Assembly: GCA_002490465.1 (NCBI GenBank)
Contig: DKUB01000012.1
Span: 1 to 53,271 of the forward strand
DNA: 53,271 nt
Direction: 5' to 3'
DNA from: Lachnoclostridium sp. UBA7215
GTDB lineage: Bacteria; Bacillota; Clostridia; Lachnospirales; Lachnospiraceae
Of this stretch, positions 24,831 through 33,850 are shown piece after piece; position 1 is the stretch's first letter, and the number at the start of each line of letters is the position of its first letter. A program made the position numbers and the translations under genes. Under the pieces are notes generated by a model, which saw only the letters and a program-made list of their open reading frames with translations, did not search any database and had not been told where the DNA came from.

Positions 24831-24914
24831 TGCGGATGGCGGGACTTGAACCCGCACGATGTTGCCACCGCAAGATTTTGAGTCTTGTGCGTCTGCCAAT
24901 TCCGCCACATCCGC
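24831..24914 (-). tRNA. tRNA-Leu (anticodon CAA)
   Basis: 84 bases. The acceptor stem GCGGATG pairs with CATCCGC, discriminator A. The anticodon stem CAAGA/TCTTG encloses the loop CTCAAAA, giving anticodon CAA, which reads UUG. The T arm contains GGTTCAAGTCC, and the long variable arm expected of a class II tRNA is present (GCGGTGGCAACATCGT). CCA is not encoded and must be added after transcription. Confidence 0.95.
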
Positions 24915-24975
24915 TCACAACATTTGTTATAATACCATCTTTCTGTCCCGTTGTCAATCTTTATCCGACATACTT

Positions 24976-26283
24976 TTAATCATATTTTTTACTCCTGCAT
25001 CTGGGATACTTTGATGCCTTCCACTTATGGCTCTTGCGCATCACAGAAGAGGATTTAAGAAAATAAGTATAATACGGCCTTGTGTTTTCATTCGTTCCAT
25101 TTATAATTGGATCATCAAATGTAACATCAATATGATACCACTTGCCTCCAACCTTCACCATATTCCAGCCATGACCGACCGTACCGCTTCTGCCTATTAC
25201 AAACCGACATGGAATTTTTAAATGCTTCATAAAAATCTGAAAAGCATGAGCATATCCGTCACAAACAGCAAGTCCCTTCATCAGCGCTCCCTTAGCTGAA
25301 TGGGACACCGGAGGTACAAATCCTGCCAGGTAACCGTCATAATCATATTTTACATTGGCAATCATCCAATTGTGTACTGCCTTAATTTTCTGGTAACGGC
25401 TCATTTTCTTTTTTATAATTTTTTTAGATACAAGAACGACCCGGTTCTTATTGGTCCGCTTCAAAACAGTAACTTTACATGTATACGTTATGCCGTTCAC
25501 TTCTGCAGTCACTTTTGCCTTTCCGGCACGGACTGCTTTCATGCTTCCCCCGCCGGATACGGTCATTACATTATTCTTGCTGCTTTTCCACACAGTGCTC
25601 CCATACGTATTATAGAGTTCATTTTTTTTCTTGTCGCCCGCCAGCAATGTAATACTTTTTACGGCCATTTTCGGCTTTTGCGTCACTACAACCGGAATGT
25701 TGTATTTTTTTGCATAACGGTAAGCCCTTGTATTTTTTTCAGCCGATATATTCGTAAACCGGACACAGCGATATACAGCATTTTGTTCCACACTCGTATT
25801 TCCTTCAAAAATAAGATATCTGAGATACGGGCAGTTATAAAAAGCACCGCTCTCTACCCTCTTAACCGTGGCGGGAATCACTACTGCCCGGATACTCTGA
25901 TTATTAGAAAAAGCCGTATAGGAAATAGATGTTACCGAGGATGGAATTATCACTTTTGCCTTATTGCCCCGATAAGAAGTCAGGCTTTTGTCCGATATTA
26001 CAAACCCATTATCCTTATCTGTTACACTCTCATTTCCAGGAGTGCTTCCTGGCCTGGAGGTTTCGGAAGGATCCAACGTCTCCTTTGGATCCAACGTCTC
26101 CTTTGGAGACGTTGTGGGAAAACCCGCTGGCTGATTGGTCGGTTTCGGCGTCACTACTGCCTCATAATCTCCAAATCCGGGCAGAGATGCCGCACGCGCC
26201 GTAAACGACAAGAATATCATTCCCAAAAAATACGCTGTCATCATACCAGTCAAAAGCAGTATCCCAAAACGTCCCTTCTGCAT
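24976..26283 (-). CDS. secreted LRR / Ig-like / transglutaminase protein
   Basis: 435 residues. A signal peptide (about 1-32, cleaved near ARAASL) leads to a Pro/Thr-rich linker with a repeated KETLDP unit (61-72), then a BspA-type leucine-rich segment (about 95-200: VIIPSSVTSISYTAFSNN, VVIPATVKRVESGAFYNC), a beta-sandwich of the bacterial Ig-like kind (about 205-275), and a transglutaminase-like core with Cys341 (GLAVCDGYAHAF), His371 (GHGWNMV) and Asp386 (HIDVTFDD), a full Cys-His-Asp triad. No LPxTG or other anchor is seen, so it is probably released or bound to the wall noncovalently. It may cleave or crosslink peptides; the substrate is unknown. GGAG precedes the ATG. Confidence 0.88.
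   Translation of the reverse strand: MQKGRFGILLLTGMMTAYFLGMIFLSFTARAASLPGFGDYEAVVTPKPTNQPAGFPTTSPKETLDPKETLDPSETSRPGSTPGNESVTDKDNGFVISDKSLTSYRGNKAKVIIPSSVTSISYTAFSNNQSIRAVVIPATVKRVESGAFYNCPYLRYLIFEGNTSVEQNAVYRCVRFTNISAEKNTRAYRYAKKYNIPVVVTQKPKMAVKSITLLAGDKKKNELYNTYGSTVWKSSKNNVMTVSGGGSMKAVRAGKAKVTAEVNGITYTCKVTVLKRTNKNRVVLVSKKIIKKKMSRYQKIKAVHNWMIANVKYDYDGYLAGFVPPVSHSAKGALMKGLAVCDGYAHAFQIFMKHLKIPCRFVIGRSGTVGHGWNMVKVGGKWYHIDVTFDDPIINGTNENTRPYYTYFLKSSSVMRKSHKWKASKYPRCRSKKYD
26069..26114. repeat. two 18-bp tandem units plus a 10-bp-arm hairpin
   Basis: GGATCCAACGTCTCCTTT occurs at 26069-26086 and 26087-26104, encoding the repeated KETLDP in the secreted transglutaminase. The second unit with the next ten bases makes a perfect hairpin, CAACGTCTCC-TTT-GGAGACGTTG (26092-26114). 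Confidence 0.85.
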
Positions 26284-26287
26284 TTAC

Positions 26288-27760
26288 TTATCTCCTTCCA
26301 TTTAACGCCTTTTCCAGAGCGTCCACAACAATCTGCATTACCTTTATTCTCGCATACAGCTTTGAATTTGCCTCTATAATATGCCATGGTGCATTTTTCG
26401 TTGAAGTACGCACTACCATTTCATCGACAGCTTTTTCATAGTCGTCCCATCTCGCACGGTTACGCCAGTCCTCCTCTGTGATTTTCCACTGTTTTTCCGG
26501 CGTCTCCTGACGCTGTTCAAAGCGTCTCTTCTGCTCGTCCTGATCAATATGCATCCAGAATTTCAAAATCACGGCACCGGACTTGGCAAGATGTGCTTCC
26601 ATGTTATTAATTTCACTGTACGCCCTCTTCCACTCCTCTTCCGTGGCAAACCCTTCAATACGCTCAACAAGTACCCTTCCATACCATGTCCGGTCAAAAA
26701 TTGCCATATGCCCGTCTTTGGGAAACTTCTCCCAGAACTTCCAAAGATAATGATGTGATTTTTCCAAATCATTTGGTGCAGAAACCGGCACAACCTCATA
26801 TCCGCGCGGATCAATGCTCTGCGTAATCCGCTTAATGGCACCGCCCTTACCCCCGGCGTCCCAGCCTTCAAAGGCAAGAATAACCGGTACTCTCTGCAGA
26901 TACATCTGATTGTGGAGGAGCTCCAGTTTCTTTTGTAGTTTTTTCTTTCTCTCTTTATACTCCTCCGGTGTCAAATCCAGAGACAAATCAATTCTCTGCA
27001 GGACGCCGTTTTGCAAATCATCTTCCTTCTCATGGTCAGCCTCCGGCTTATCCTCCCTTTTTGCCCCCTCAGCCTGATCAGCCCTCTTCCGTACTGCTTC
27101 CTCCATCCTGTTTACTAATATTGTCATAATTTTGCAGGCTGCATACTTTTTATCCATAGCCTCCACAACTGTCCAGGGCGCTTCCGAGACATCGGTTGCG
27201 ATCAACATATCATCATAGGCTGCCAGGCAGTCATCATAAGCCTTGTTGTTTTCCCAGTCTTTTTTACTGACGCGCCATTTTGTCACCTTATCATTTTCTA
27301 ACGCCTGCAGCCTTTTTTTCTGCTCTTTTTTTGTGATAGCCAGAAAAAACTTTACCAGCAGCATGCCATCATCCGTGAACTGTTTTTCAAAGCGGCGTAT
27401 TTCTTCTGCCGAAATCCTTCCATCAGGAAATCCCTGATACCAGCTTCTGTCAAAAATGTGGATTCTTCCCTTTGACGGTGTTTTTGTACTATAACGCCAG
27501 AGATAGGCATGCATCCTGTCCTCTTCCGTCTCCTTCTCCATTGTGTACACCTTAAATCCCCTCGGATCTAACGGCCGTATCATCCGGTTTATCATTGTCC
27601 CTTTACCAGAAGCCTCAAATCCCTCAAAAACTATCATAATGGGAATGCCAAACCTCTTGCATTCCCTCTGAAGTTCTCCCATACGAATCTCCAGATGCGC
27701 CATACGCGAATCATAATCCTTCTTATTCGCTTCTTTTTTCATGTTAATTTTGTCTAACAT
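26288..27760 (-). CDS. two-domain polyphosphate kinase 2 (polyphosphate:AMP phosphotransferase type)
   Basis: 490 residues made of two PPK2 domains. Domain 1 has Walker A GFEASGKGT (47-55) and lid FDRSWYQGFPDG; domain 2 has GWDAGGKGG (299-307) and FDRTWYGRVLVER. A charged linker (about 222-255) joins them. Two-domain PPK2 enzymes use polyphosphate to phosphorylate AMP to ADP, with the second domain carrying the activity in characterised members. Both Walker motifs look intact here. GGAGG lies before the ATG. It follows a NUDIX gene by 21 bases and precedes the transglutaminase gene by four. Confidence 0.92.
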   Translation of the reverse strand: MLDKINMKKEANKKDYDSRMAHLEIRMGELQRECKRFGIPIMIVFEGFEASGKGTMINRMIRPLDPRGFKVYTMEKETEEDRMHAYLWRYSTKTPSKGRIHIFDRSWYQGFPDGRISAEEIRRFEKQFTDDGMLLVKFFLAITKKEQKKRLQALENDKVTKWRVSKKDWENNKAYDDCLAAYDDMLIATDVSEAPWTVVEAMDKKYAACKIMTILVNRMEEAVRKRADQAEGAKREDKPEADHEKEDDLQNGVLQRIDLSLDLTPEEYKERKKKLQKKLELLHNQMYLQRVPVILAFEGWDAGGKGGAIKRITQSIDPRGYEVVPVSAPNDLEKSHHYLWKFWEKFPKDGHMAIFDRTWYGRVLVERIEGFATEEEWKRAYSEINNMEAHLAKSGAVILKFWMHIDQDEQKRRFEQRQETPEKQWKITEEDWRNRARWDDYEKAVDEMVVRTSTKNAPWHIIEANSKLYARIKVMQIVVDALEKALNGRR

Positions 27761-27781
27761 GGCAACCCCTCCAATCTGTTC

Positions 27782-28228
27782 TTATCCGACCCGAACCCAT
27801 AGCCTTTCCCTGCGCAATTCCTGATATTCAAAATAAGCCTGCTCTAATATCTTTTTTTCATTCGCAAATTTGAGCAGATGATACGCCTCATGATATTTGT
27901 AATATCCGGAATCTAAAAAATATTCTTCGCGCTGTGGTTTTGAAAAAAAACTTTCTGCCCGCATCAGATACCAATAAACATTTTTTGACGCCATGCCCTC
28001 CGGAACTTCAAAAGAGTAATGACTCTTCCCCACATATTTTACTATCTTACACTTCGCACCTGTCTCCTCCCTGACCTCACGAAGTGCTGTTTCTCTGTGT
28101 TCCTCTCCCTCTTCCACCGTTCCTTTCGGGAGCACCCAGCCCTCATATTTATTGTGAAATTTTTTGTACAGAAGTAATATTTTCCCTCTGAAAATAACAA
28201 TCCCGCCACAGCTAGTTGCTTCAAGCAC
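27782..28228 (-). CDS. NUDIX hydrolase
   Basis: 148 residues with a complete NUDIX box, GTVEEGEEHRETALREVR followed by EETG (about 36-57), and an N-terminal SCGGIVIFRGKILLLYKK typical of the diadenosine-polyphosphate or (d)NTP-cleaving group. The substrate is unknown; the next gene is a polyphosphate-using kinase, so nucleotide or polyphosphate turnover is a fair guess. The start is GTG, with AGGAGG seven bases upstream. Confidence 0.9.
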   Translation of the reverse strand: MLEATSCGGIVIFRGKILLLYKKFHNKYEGWVLPKGTVEEGEEHRETALREVREETGAKCKIVKYVGKSHYSFEVPEGMASKNVYWYLMRAESFFSKPQREEYFLDSGYYKYHEAYHLLKFANEKKILEQAYFEYQELRRERLWVRVG

Positions 28229-28273
28229 TGCAATCCCTCCTGTATGGAATTTCTCCTTTTAGTATACCCCATT

Positions 28274-29722
28274 TTACCAGTATGCGTCAAATATCTTTTT
28301 GGCAATTGGAACTGCATAGCGTCCGCCCGTTCCGGCCGCCTCAACGACAATGCTCACGACAAGTTTACGCCCTCCTCCCTGGGCATATCCGACAAACCAT
28401 GCATGAGAGTCTTCTGAACCGTTTTGAAACTCCGCAGATCCGGTCTTCCCTCCTGCTATATAACGTCCACCGGAATTTAGCTGTGATGCTGTTCCACTCT
28501 CAACCACCGAACGCATCAGCTGCTTTAATTTCTTTGCCTCCTCTTTTGTAATTGGCGTTCCGGCCTCTCGCTGCTTCGTCTCCTGTAATACTGTTCCGCT
28601 AAAATCTTCAATGCGGTCTACCACATAAGGTACCATCATTGTTCCGCCGTTGACTGCCGCACATACTAACATAGCATTTTGCAGTGGCGTGACAAGGGTA
28701 TCCCCCTGACCGATAGACGCCTGCATCACATCCCCTTTCTCTGAATCCGCTGATATGTTAAAACGGGAGCTGTTCTGCTCAAGCTTTGCGAGGGGAAGTT
28801 TTTTGTTATAGTACAATGACTCACACGTCTTTCTCCAACGCGCCACATCAAGCCCTGAACCAATTTTACAAAAGGCTGCATTGCAGGATTTTGCGAATGC
28901 TGTCTCTAAATTGACCCGGCCATGCACCTCTCCGCCATAACAGCGTATTTTCGATAAACCTGTACCAATGCTTCCCCGGCATGTATAATGAAATTTATCC
29001 GTATCCTCACTCTGTCTCATATATTCCAATACGGTATATAGTTTAAAAGTTGATCCGGGTGGATACAGCCCCTGTGTAGCCCGGTTATAAAGGGCAGAAT
29101 CCTCCCCCTCATCCGCAGTCAGCCGGCTCCATTCCGCATCCGTGAGCGCTCCGGGATTATAACTTGGTTTACTGACCATGCAGAGTATCTTTCCGGTATC
29201 CGGCTCCATAACAACAACGGCTCCCTTTTGTTCTCCCAATGCATCGCTCGCCAACTGGGACAATGCTACATTGAGCGTTGTTACCACCTGATTCCCGGGA
29301 TTTTTTTTCCCCTGCAGGCTGTTCATCATTCCAGACAGCGGATTGATGCCGGATGTCAGCATGGAATAGCTTTCAGAGGCCTCAATCCCGGTCTTTCCAT
29401 GACTGAGCCTCCCTACCACATGGGCAAAAAGTTCACCATATGGATATACTCTTGTATCCCTCCCCTTTTTATCTGTCTTTGTCTCTGCTAACACCTTCCC
29501 TTTATCGGAAAGTATTTTCCCGCGGGTTACCCGCTTTGCCAGAAGATCCTGGCGTTTATTCGCAGCATTATTCAGCACCATATCCGAATTGTGAGCAACA
29601 TAATATACAAAAAAACCGGCCATAACAAGAAACAGTGCCATGAAAATATAGCTGACTACTGCCATTTCACGGTTCAGCCTTTTTCCCTGCTTTACCCTAT
29701 CCCTTTCTTCTTTTACGGACAT
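28274..29722 (-). CDS. class B penicillin-binding protein (transpeptidase)
   Basis: About 482 residues. One N-terminal membrane helix, a short non-catalytic part (RVTRGKILSDKGKVLA), then the transpeptidase domain with STFK (active-site Ser, in YPPGSTFKLYT), SCN (in AKSCNAAF) and KTG (in GGKTGSAE). It crosslinks peptidoglycan peptides and is the expected partner of the SEDS protein encoded just upstream. Start at 29722 (MSVKEERDR) chosen; an in-frame TTG at 29755 is the alternative. Either way it overlaps the 3' end of the ftsW-like gene, by 26 bases or more, so the two should be translationally coupled. Confidence 0.93.
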   Translation of the reverse strand: MSVKEERDRVKQGKRLNREMAVVSYIFMALFLVMAGFFVYYVAHNSDMVLNNAANKRQDLLAKRVTRGKILSDKGKVLAETKTDKKGRDTRVYPYGELFAHVVGRLSHGKTGIEASESYSMLTSGINPLSGMMNSLQGKKNPGNQVVTTLNVALSQLASDALGEQKGAVVVMEPDTGKILCMVSKPSYNPGALTDAEWSRLTADEGEDSALYNRATQGLYPPGSTFKLYTVLEYMRQSEDTDKFHYTCRGSIGTGLSKIRCYGGEVHGRVNLETAFAKSCNAAFCKIGSGLDVARWRKTCESLYYNKKLPLAKLEQNSSRFNISADSEKGDVMQASIGQGDTLVTPLQNAMLVCAAVNGGTMMVPYVVDRIEDFSGTVLQETKQREAGTPITKEEAKKLKQLMRSVVESGTASQLNSGGRYIAGGKTGSAEFQNGSEDSHAWFVGYAQGGGRKLVVSIVVEAAGTGGRYAVPIAKKIFDAYW

Positions 29723-31073
29723 CCCGCCTTCCGTCCTGCTCTTCTTCTCTCTCAATCTTCATCGCCTCCTCTCTCCCATTCATAACATACATCCCCTGTA
29801 TGATACTGAAAATGATAATGGTTGTAATAATAGAACTGCCTCCATAACTAATCAGCGGAAGTGTAACACCTGTGGACGGAATAAATTTTATGACACCGCC
29901 AATGCATAAAAACACCTGGAATATAAAAACCACACTTAAGCCAAATGCTGTCAGTTTATAAAATCTTTTTTTCATTTTCATGGCAATGTTTACAAACATT
30001 ATATAGCTGCTAATATAAACAAGAATAAGGCAGACCGAAAAGACAACTCCTAATTCCTCTGAAATAGCAGCAAAAATAAAATCACTCTCTGCCACAGGTG
30101 TGGTATCTGGTATTCCCTGACCGAGTCCCATGCCAAAAAATCCCCCTGTGCAGATGGCAAACAGGCTCTGGCTAATCTGGTAGCCCTTTACATGAATATC
30201 TGCCCATGGGTCCTGCCATGCCGCCACACGGGTCTGCACATGAGTAAAGAGATGATAAGCACCCACGGCCGCTCCCGTCCCGGCAAGCAGCCCCGCCGCC
30301 AGATAACCGACCTGCATGGTCGCCACATATAAAACAACCAGATAGGTGATAAAATATATCAAGGCAGCCCCCAAATCCTTTTCAGCAACCAGGATGACAA
30401 CATGCACTCCTGCCACAGCTGTTATCAGAACAATATGCTTAAATTCCGTAGTCTTCGAGAGCAAACCCGCAATAAAAAAAACATAAAGTATTTTTACAAA
30501 CTCGGAGGGCTGCAGTTCTATCCCGGCAATGGAAATCCAGTTTTTTGACCCATTGTGATCCACACCAATTACAAATACCAGCAAGAGCAGTAAAATTCCG
30601 ACAAGTGCATACTGCCAGCCCAGTTTTTCCCAAATAGTAAAACGTTCAATAAACAAAGGAACCAGCAGACATATCCCCATTGCAGCAGATGCCATGACAA
30701 GCTGCCTGATCGCAAGGTTATACTGCAGCCTCCCCAGCATGACAAACCCGACCATCATACAGGCCATCATATTATTCAGAACAAGTTTTGATAATCCCTT
30801 ATAAAAAACCTGATAAATTTTAATAAAAAAGAGGAAAAATACAAGCTCCAGAAAATACAGCAGAGCATATTTCCACATATCATCCAGATGCGAAAGGATT
30901 AATACCACACTGCAAATCAGATGAAAGACCAGGATAATAACACGCTGGATGTAAAATACCCTGTCCTTCCCCTCCTCGGTCTTTCTCGCAAATGCGCGAA
31001 AACAATAAAAGGTGTAGAGGGCAAATAAAATTACAATTATATAGCGCGATAATTCAGCAATTATATGTTCCAT
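29697..31073 (-). CDS. FtsW/RodA/SpoVE family glycosyltransferase
   Basis: 458 residues with about ten to twelve membrane helices. Family motifs NGSKNWISIAGIELQPSEF, VAEKDLGAALIYF, ESDFIFAAISEELG and PLISYGGSS are all present, including the catalytic-region Asp. SEDS proteins polymerise glycan strands from lipid II together with a class B PBP, here the next gene. The long N-terminal extension before the core resembles clostridial FtsW-type proteins next to PbpA. Its start overlaps the U32 gene by 13 bases. Confidence 0.93.
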   Translation of the reverse strand: MEHIIAELSRYIIVILFALYTFYCFRAFARKTEEGKDRVFYIQRVIILVFHLICSVVLILSHLDDMWKYALLYFLELVFFLFFIKIYQVFYKGLSKLVLNNMMACMMVGFVMLGRLQYNLAIRQLVMASAAMGICLLVPLFIERFTIWEKLGWQYALVGILLLLLVFVIGVDHNGSKNWISIAGIELQPSEFVKILYVFFIAGLLSKTTEFKHIVLITAVAGVHVVILVAEKDLGAALIYFITYLVVLYVATMQVGYLAAGLLAGTGAAVGAYHLFTHVQTRVAAWQDPWADIHVKGYQISQSLFAICTGGFFGMGLGQGIPDTTPVAESDFIFAAISEELGVVFSVCLILVYISSYIMFVNIAMKMKKRFYKLTAFGLSVVFIFQVFLCIGGVIKFIPSTGVTLPLISYGGSSIITTIIIFSIIQGMYVMNGREEAMKIEREEEQDGRRDVRKRRKG

Positions 31074-33289
31074 TCTCGTATTACCTTTCTCACTTCTTCA
31101 CTGGTTTCCCACGTAAAGTCAACTCTTGCCGTCTGTTCCGGCCTGCCGATAACCGGATTCTTTGTATAAATCGTATTGGTGCAGTAACGGCAATGGGAAA
31201 CAGCAGTAAACTCATCTCCCTTTGGTCCCTGAAAAGATACGCGATAATTCTTTTTTCTGCACTGTTCCATTGTGTCAAAAATACATCCCTTAGAAACCAT
31301 AACGGCAGTTCTTCCATAATTTCTTTTTGGTGCTGAGACCATGCCAAGCTCCTGACATACAGCCTCTGCCCGTTTATTTTCCCGATATATATTTTCATCC
31401 GCATACCAGATAAGTCCGTTAAATTCTCTACTGGCAAACAGCAGACTTCTGTAACTGTTTACCACAATAGCTTTCGGAAGTACCTTAAAAAAAACAGAGC
31501 CATACTGTCCCCATATTTTTTCAAATACTTCCCTTCCCTTGCCGTGGAGTATTCTGGGAAACTCCAGCGCAAATTGCCGCCCGGCCAGTATTCCTACTGC
31601 TGTTTCCCATTGTTCCGGTGGAAGTTCAAGAAGTTTCAGCACATACAAAACATCCGTCTCACATTGTTCTACAGACGTAGATAACTGCTCGTTGGAAGAT
31701 ATGCCAACCCAGTTTTCTTCTATCCGGCAGTCTGTTATGGAAAAATTTCTTTTTTTATATTCCACAGGAGACCGTCTGCCGGGGATACCCTGTTCCTCCC
31801 ATTTGGCTATTGCCTCTCTACGGAGTTTCTTAATTCCCCCCATAGGCAGAAAAGAATGTTGAGGGATACACACATCAATCTCAGAAAAAATATAATCCGT
31901 ATTTCCGATAGCTCCCAGGTTCTTTTTTATATCCTCCACAGAAACCGGGCGATTTGCTGCTTCCTGAAGAATATCTCCCTTTACTTTAACCGTTACGCCG
32001 TTTCCGCAGACAGAAAACACCACCGGTTCCCCTATCTGCCCCGCAAAAGCTCCCGTTAGCGGGTATTTGTCCTCCTTCTCCTCTATCTGCCGTATTATCG
32101 AATCTGCCAGTGCCGCATTCTTTCTTCTATATACCTTCTGCCCCGGAAAAATATGGCTTCCTCTTTTTATATTAGCTGTCACTTTCTCCCCACATGGGAC
32201 AGCTTTTTTCAGTGTATACTCATAAGCCGCGGTATCATCCTTCTCCCGAAATTCCAACACATCCTGTGGGTTCAGTTCTTCTTTTGCCACAAATACCGCC
32301 TGTTTTCCCGTAAAGTTCTTAACCTCCCCCACACATGTGCCAAAATGTCCATTTTTTTTCGGATATACAATCCGGCTTTTTTCCCGCTCAAATAAATAGC
32401 TTTGTGAAAAACCTCCCCGGTTATACAAATCCTGGCATTTTTTGTAATCAGTCCACAGCTTGCTGCCACGATCCTCTGCAAGAGCCATAAATGACTCCGG
32501 CCCCTCTTCCTGATAAAGCGTAACATACTTCCGATATATAGAAGCAATAAAGGCACTATACTCCCTCTTTTTCATCCTTCCCTCAATTTTAAAGGAATCA
32601 ATGCCGGCATCTACAAGCTCTGGAATACGCATTAGTGTGCAGATGTCTTTCGTGTTCAACACATATCCGTCTCCAAAGGGAGTCTGATAGGGAAGACGGC
32701 ATGGTCCGGCACACATCCCGCGGTTTCCGCTTCTCCCGCCAATTACCTCACTCATCAGACATTGTCCGGAATAACAATAACACAGTGCCCCATGAACAAA
32801 TACCTCTATTTCCAGATCTGTCTGTTTCTTTGCCTCCCGTATTTCCTCTATCGTCAATTCCCTTGCAGGAACATACCGCGTTACACCATATGGTTTTAAA
32901 AGATTTGCTTCCTCTCCCGAAAAAAGTGTCATCTGGGTACTGGCATGTAAATCCATCCCCGGAAAATAATCATGCAGAAATGAAAGGACTCCCAGATCCT
33001 GTACAATACAGGCATCCAGCCCCGCCTCATAGAGCGGCTTTATCATAGGAAACAATTCTTCCTCTATCTCTCTGTCATTTAAAAGAGTATTCACTGTCAG
33101 GTATATTTTTTTCCCTCTCAGATGTGCGTAAGTAAGTGCCTTTTCAATTTCCGGAACAGTTGGATTATCGGCAAAAGCCCTTGCTCCAAAACGTGAAGTC
33201 CCGACATATACGGCATCTGCCCCCAGTTTCAAAGCCCCATATAAACTTTCCAGCGAACCGGCAGGAGCCAGAATCTCTACTTGTCGCAC
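31061..33289 (-). CDS. U32 family peptidase-like protein with C-terminal extension (RlhA-like)
   Basis: 742 residues. N-terminal U32 domain: VEILAPAGSLESLYGALKLG, then LHASTQMT and the Cys-rich VFVHGALCYCYSGQCLMS plus NRGMCAGPCRLPY, whose cysteines match the iron-sulfur site of the UbiU/RlhA group. The C-terminal half is a DUF3656-type extension, as in RlhA, which hydroxylates a cytidine of 23S rRNA. rRNA modification is the best guess rather than proteolysis. The start is GTG at 33289 with GGAGG six bases upstream; an ATG at 33331 lies in front of that site. Confidence 0.88.
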   Translation of the reverse strand: MRQVEILAPAGSLESLYGALKLGADAVYVGTSRFGARAFADNPTVPEIEKALTYAHLRGKKIYLTVNTLLNDREIEEELFPMIKPLYEAGLDACIVQDLGVLSFLHDYFPGMDLHASTQMTLFSGEEANLLKPYGVTRYVPARELTIEEIREAKKQTDLEIEVFVHGALCYCYSGQCLMSEVIGGRSGNRGMCAGPCRLPYQTPFGDGYVLNTKDICTLMRIPELVDAGIDSFKIEGRMKKREYSAFIASIYRKYVTLYQEEGPESFMALAEDRGSKLWTDYKKCQDLYNRGGFSQSYLFEREKSRIVYPKKNGHFGTCVGEVKNFTGKQAVFVAKEELNPQDVLEFREKDDTAAYEYTLKKAVPCGEKVTANIKRGSHIFPGQKVYRRKNAALADSIIRQIEEKEDKYPLTGAFAGQIGEPVVFSVCGNGVTVKVKGDILQEAANRPVSVEDIKKNLGAIGNTDYIFSEIDVCIPQHSFLPMGGIKKLRREAIAKWEEQGIPGRRSPVEYKKRNFSITDCRIEENWVGISSNEQLSTSVEQCETDVLYVLKLLELPPEQWETAVGILAGRQFALEFPRILHGKGREVFEKIWGQYGSVFFKVLPKAIVVNSYRSLLFASREFNGLIWYADENIYRENKRAEAVCQELGMVSAPKRNYGRTAVMVSKGCIFDTMEQCRKKNYRVSFQGPKGDEFTAVSHCRYCTNTIYTKNPVIGRPEQTARVDFTWETSEEVRKVIREWNI

Positions 33290-33329
33290 AGAATTCCTCC
33301 AATCTAACGTGTTTATTCCCTTATAATCC

Positions 33330-33359
33330 AAACCAGGACTGTTCTCACAGTCCTGGTTT
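33330..33359. terminator. perfect 12-bp hairpin after zapA
   Basis: AAACCAGGACTG (33330-33341) and its exact inverse (33348-33359) enclose six bases, between zapA and the U32 gene. The T-run is short (TTT), so it may be a weak terminator or attenuator rather than a full stop. Confidence 0.65.
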
Positions 33360-33389
33360 GATCATGCTCTTTCATACCTGCATCTGCAG

Positions 33390-33809
33390 CTAACGTCTTG
33401 ATTTTGGGCGCTGATTTAATTTTGTTTCCAGCTCCACAATCTTTTTTTCTGCCTCTTCCAGTGAGGCTTCCATTACACCGTTCTTTAATTCCATGTCCTT
33501 CAGTTTATCCTGAAGTTCAATAATCTCATGTTTCATATCGAGAGCCTGCTTGTCCTTCTGCTCTCCCTCACTCTTAAATTCCTGCACACGTTTTTTTGCT
33601 TTATAATAATCGTCCGCAATATTAATGGCCAGCATAATATTGCGAAGTTCCATGTCCATGCGCTGATATGATTCCCGCTTTTTGAATTCGGTAAGCTTAC
33701 GGTTTATGTAAGATGCAATTTTCTGTAAATACTCATCACCTTCAACGCCGCAAATGGTATATTTCCTTCCATCAATTAAAACTTCAGTGCCGTTTAGCTT
33801 TTTCATCAT
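33390..33809 (-). CDS. zapA: cell division protein ZapA
   Basis: 139 residues. The N-terminal part (VLIDGRKYTICGVEGDEYLQKIASYINRK) matches ZapA, which bundles FtsZ filaments. A long coiled coil (about 75-135) follows, longer than in E. coli ZapA but usual in Clostridia. Two adjacent ATG codons follow GAGGTGAG. Placed between ruvB and the U32 gene, as in many relatives. Confidence 0.9.
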   Translation of the reverse strand: MMKKLNGTEVLIDGRKYTICGVEGDEYLQKIASYINRKLTEFKKRESYQRMDMELRNIMLAINIADDYYKAKKRVQEFKSEGEQKDKQALDMKHEIIELQDKLKDMELKNGVMEASLEEAEKKIVELETKLNQRPKSRR

Positions 33810-33850
33810 CTCACCTCATTCCATCATTCCAGCTTAGTATACATGAAATA

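Noticed and set aside
25300..26379. 359-aa plus-strand open frame opposite the transglutaminase gene
   Set aside because: It is antisense to a gene with clear domains and signal peptide, has no family features, and its Cys/His/Ile-rich translation is typical of a shadow frame.
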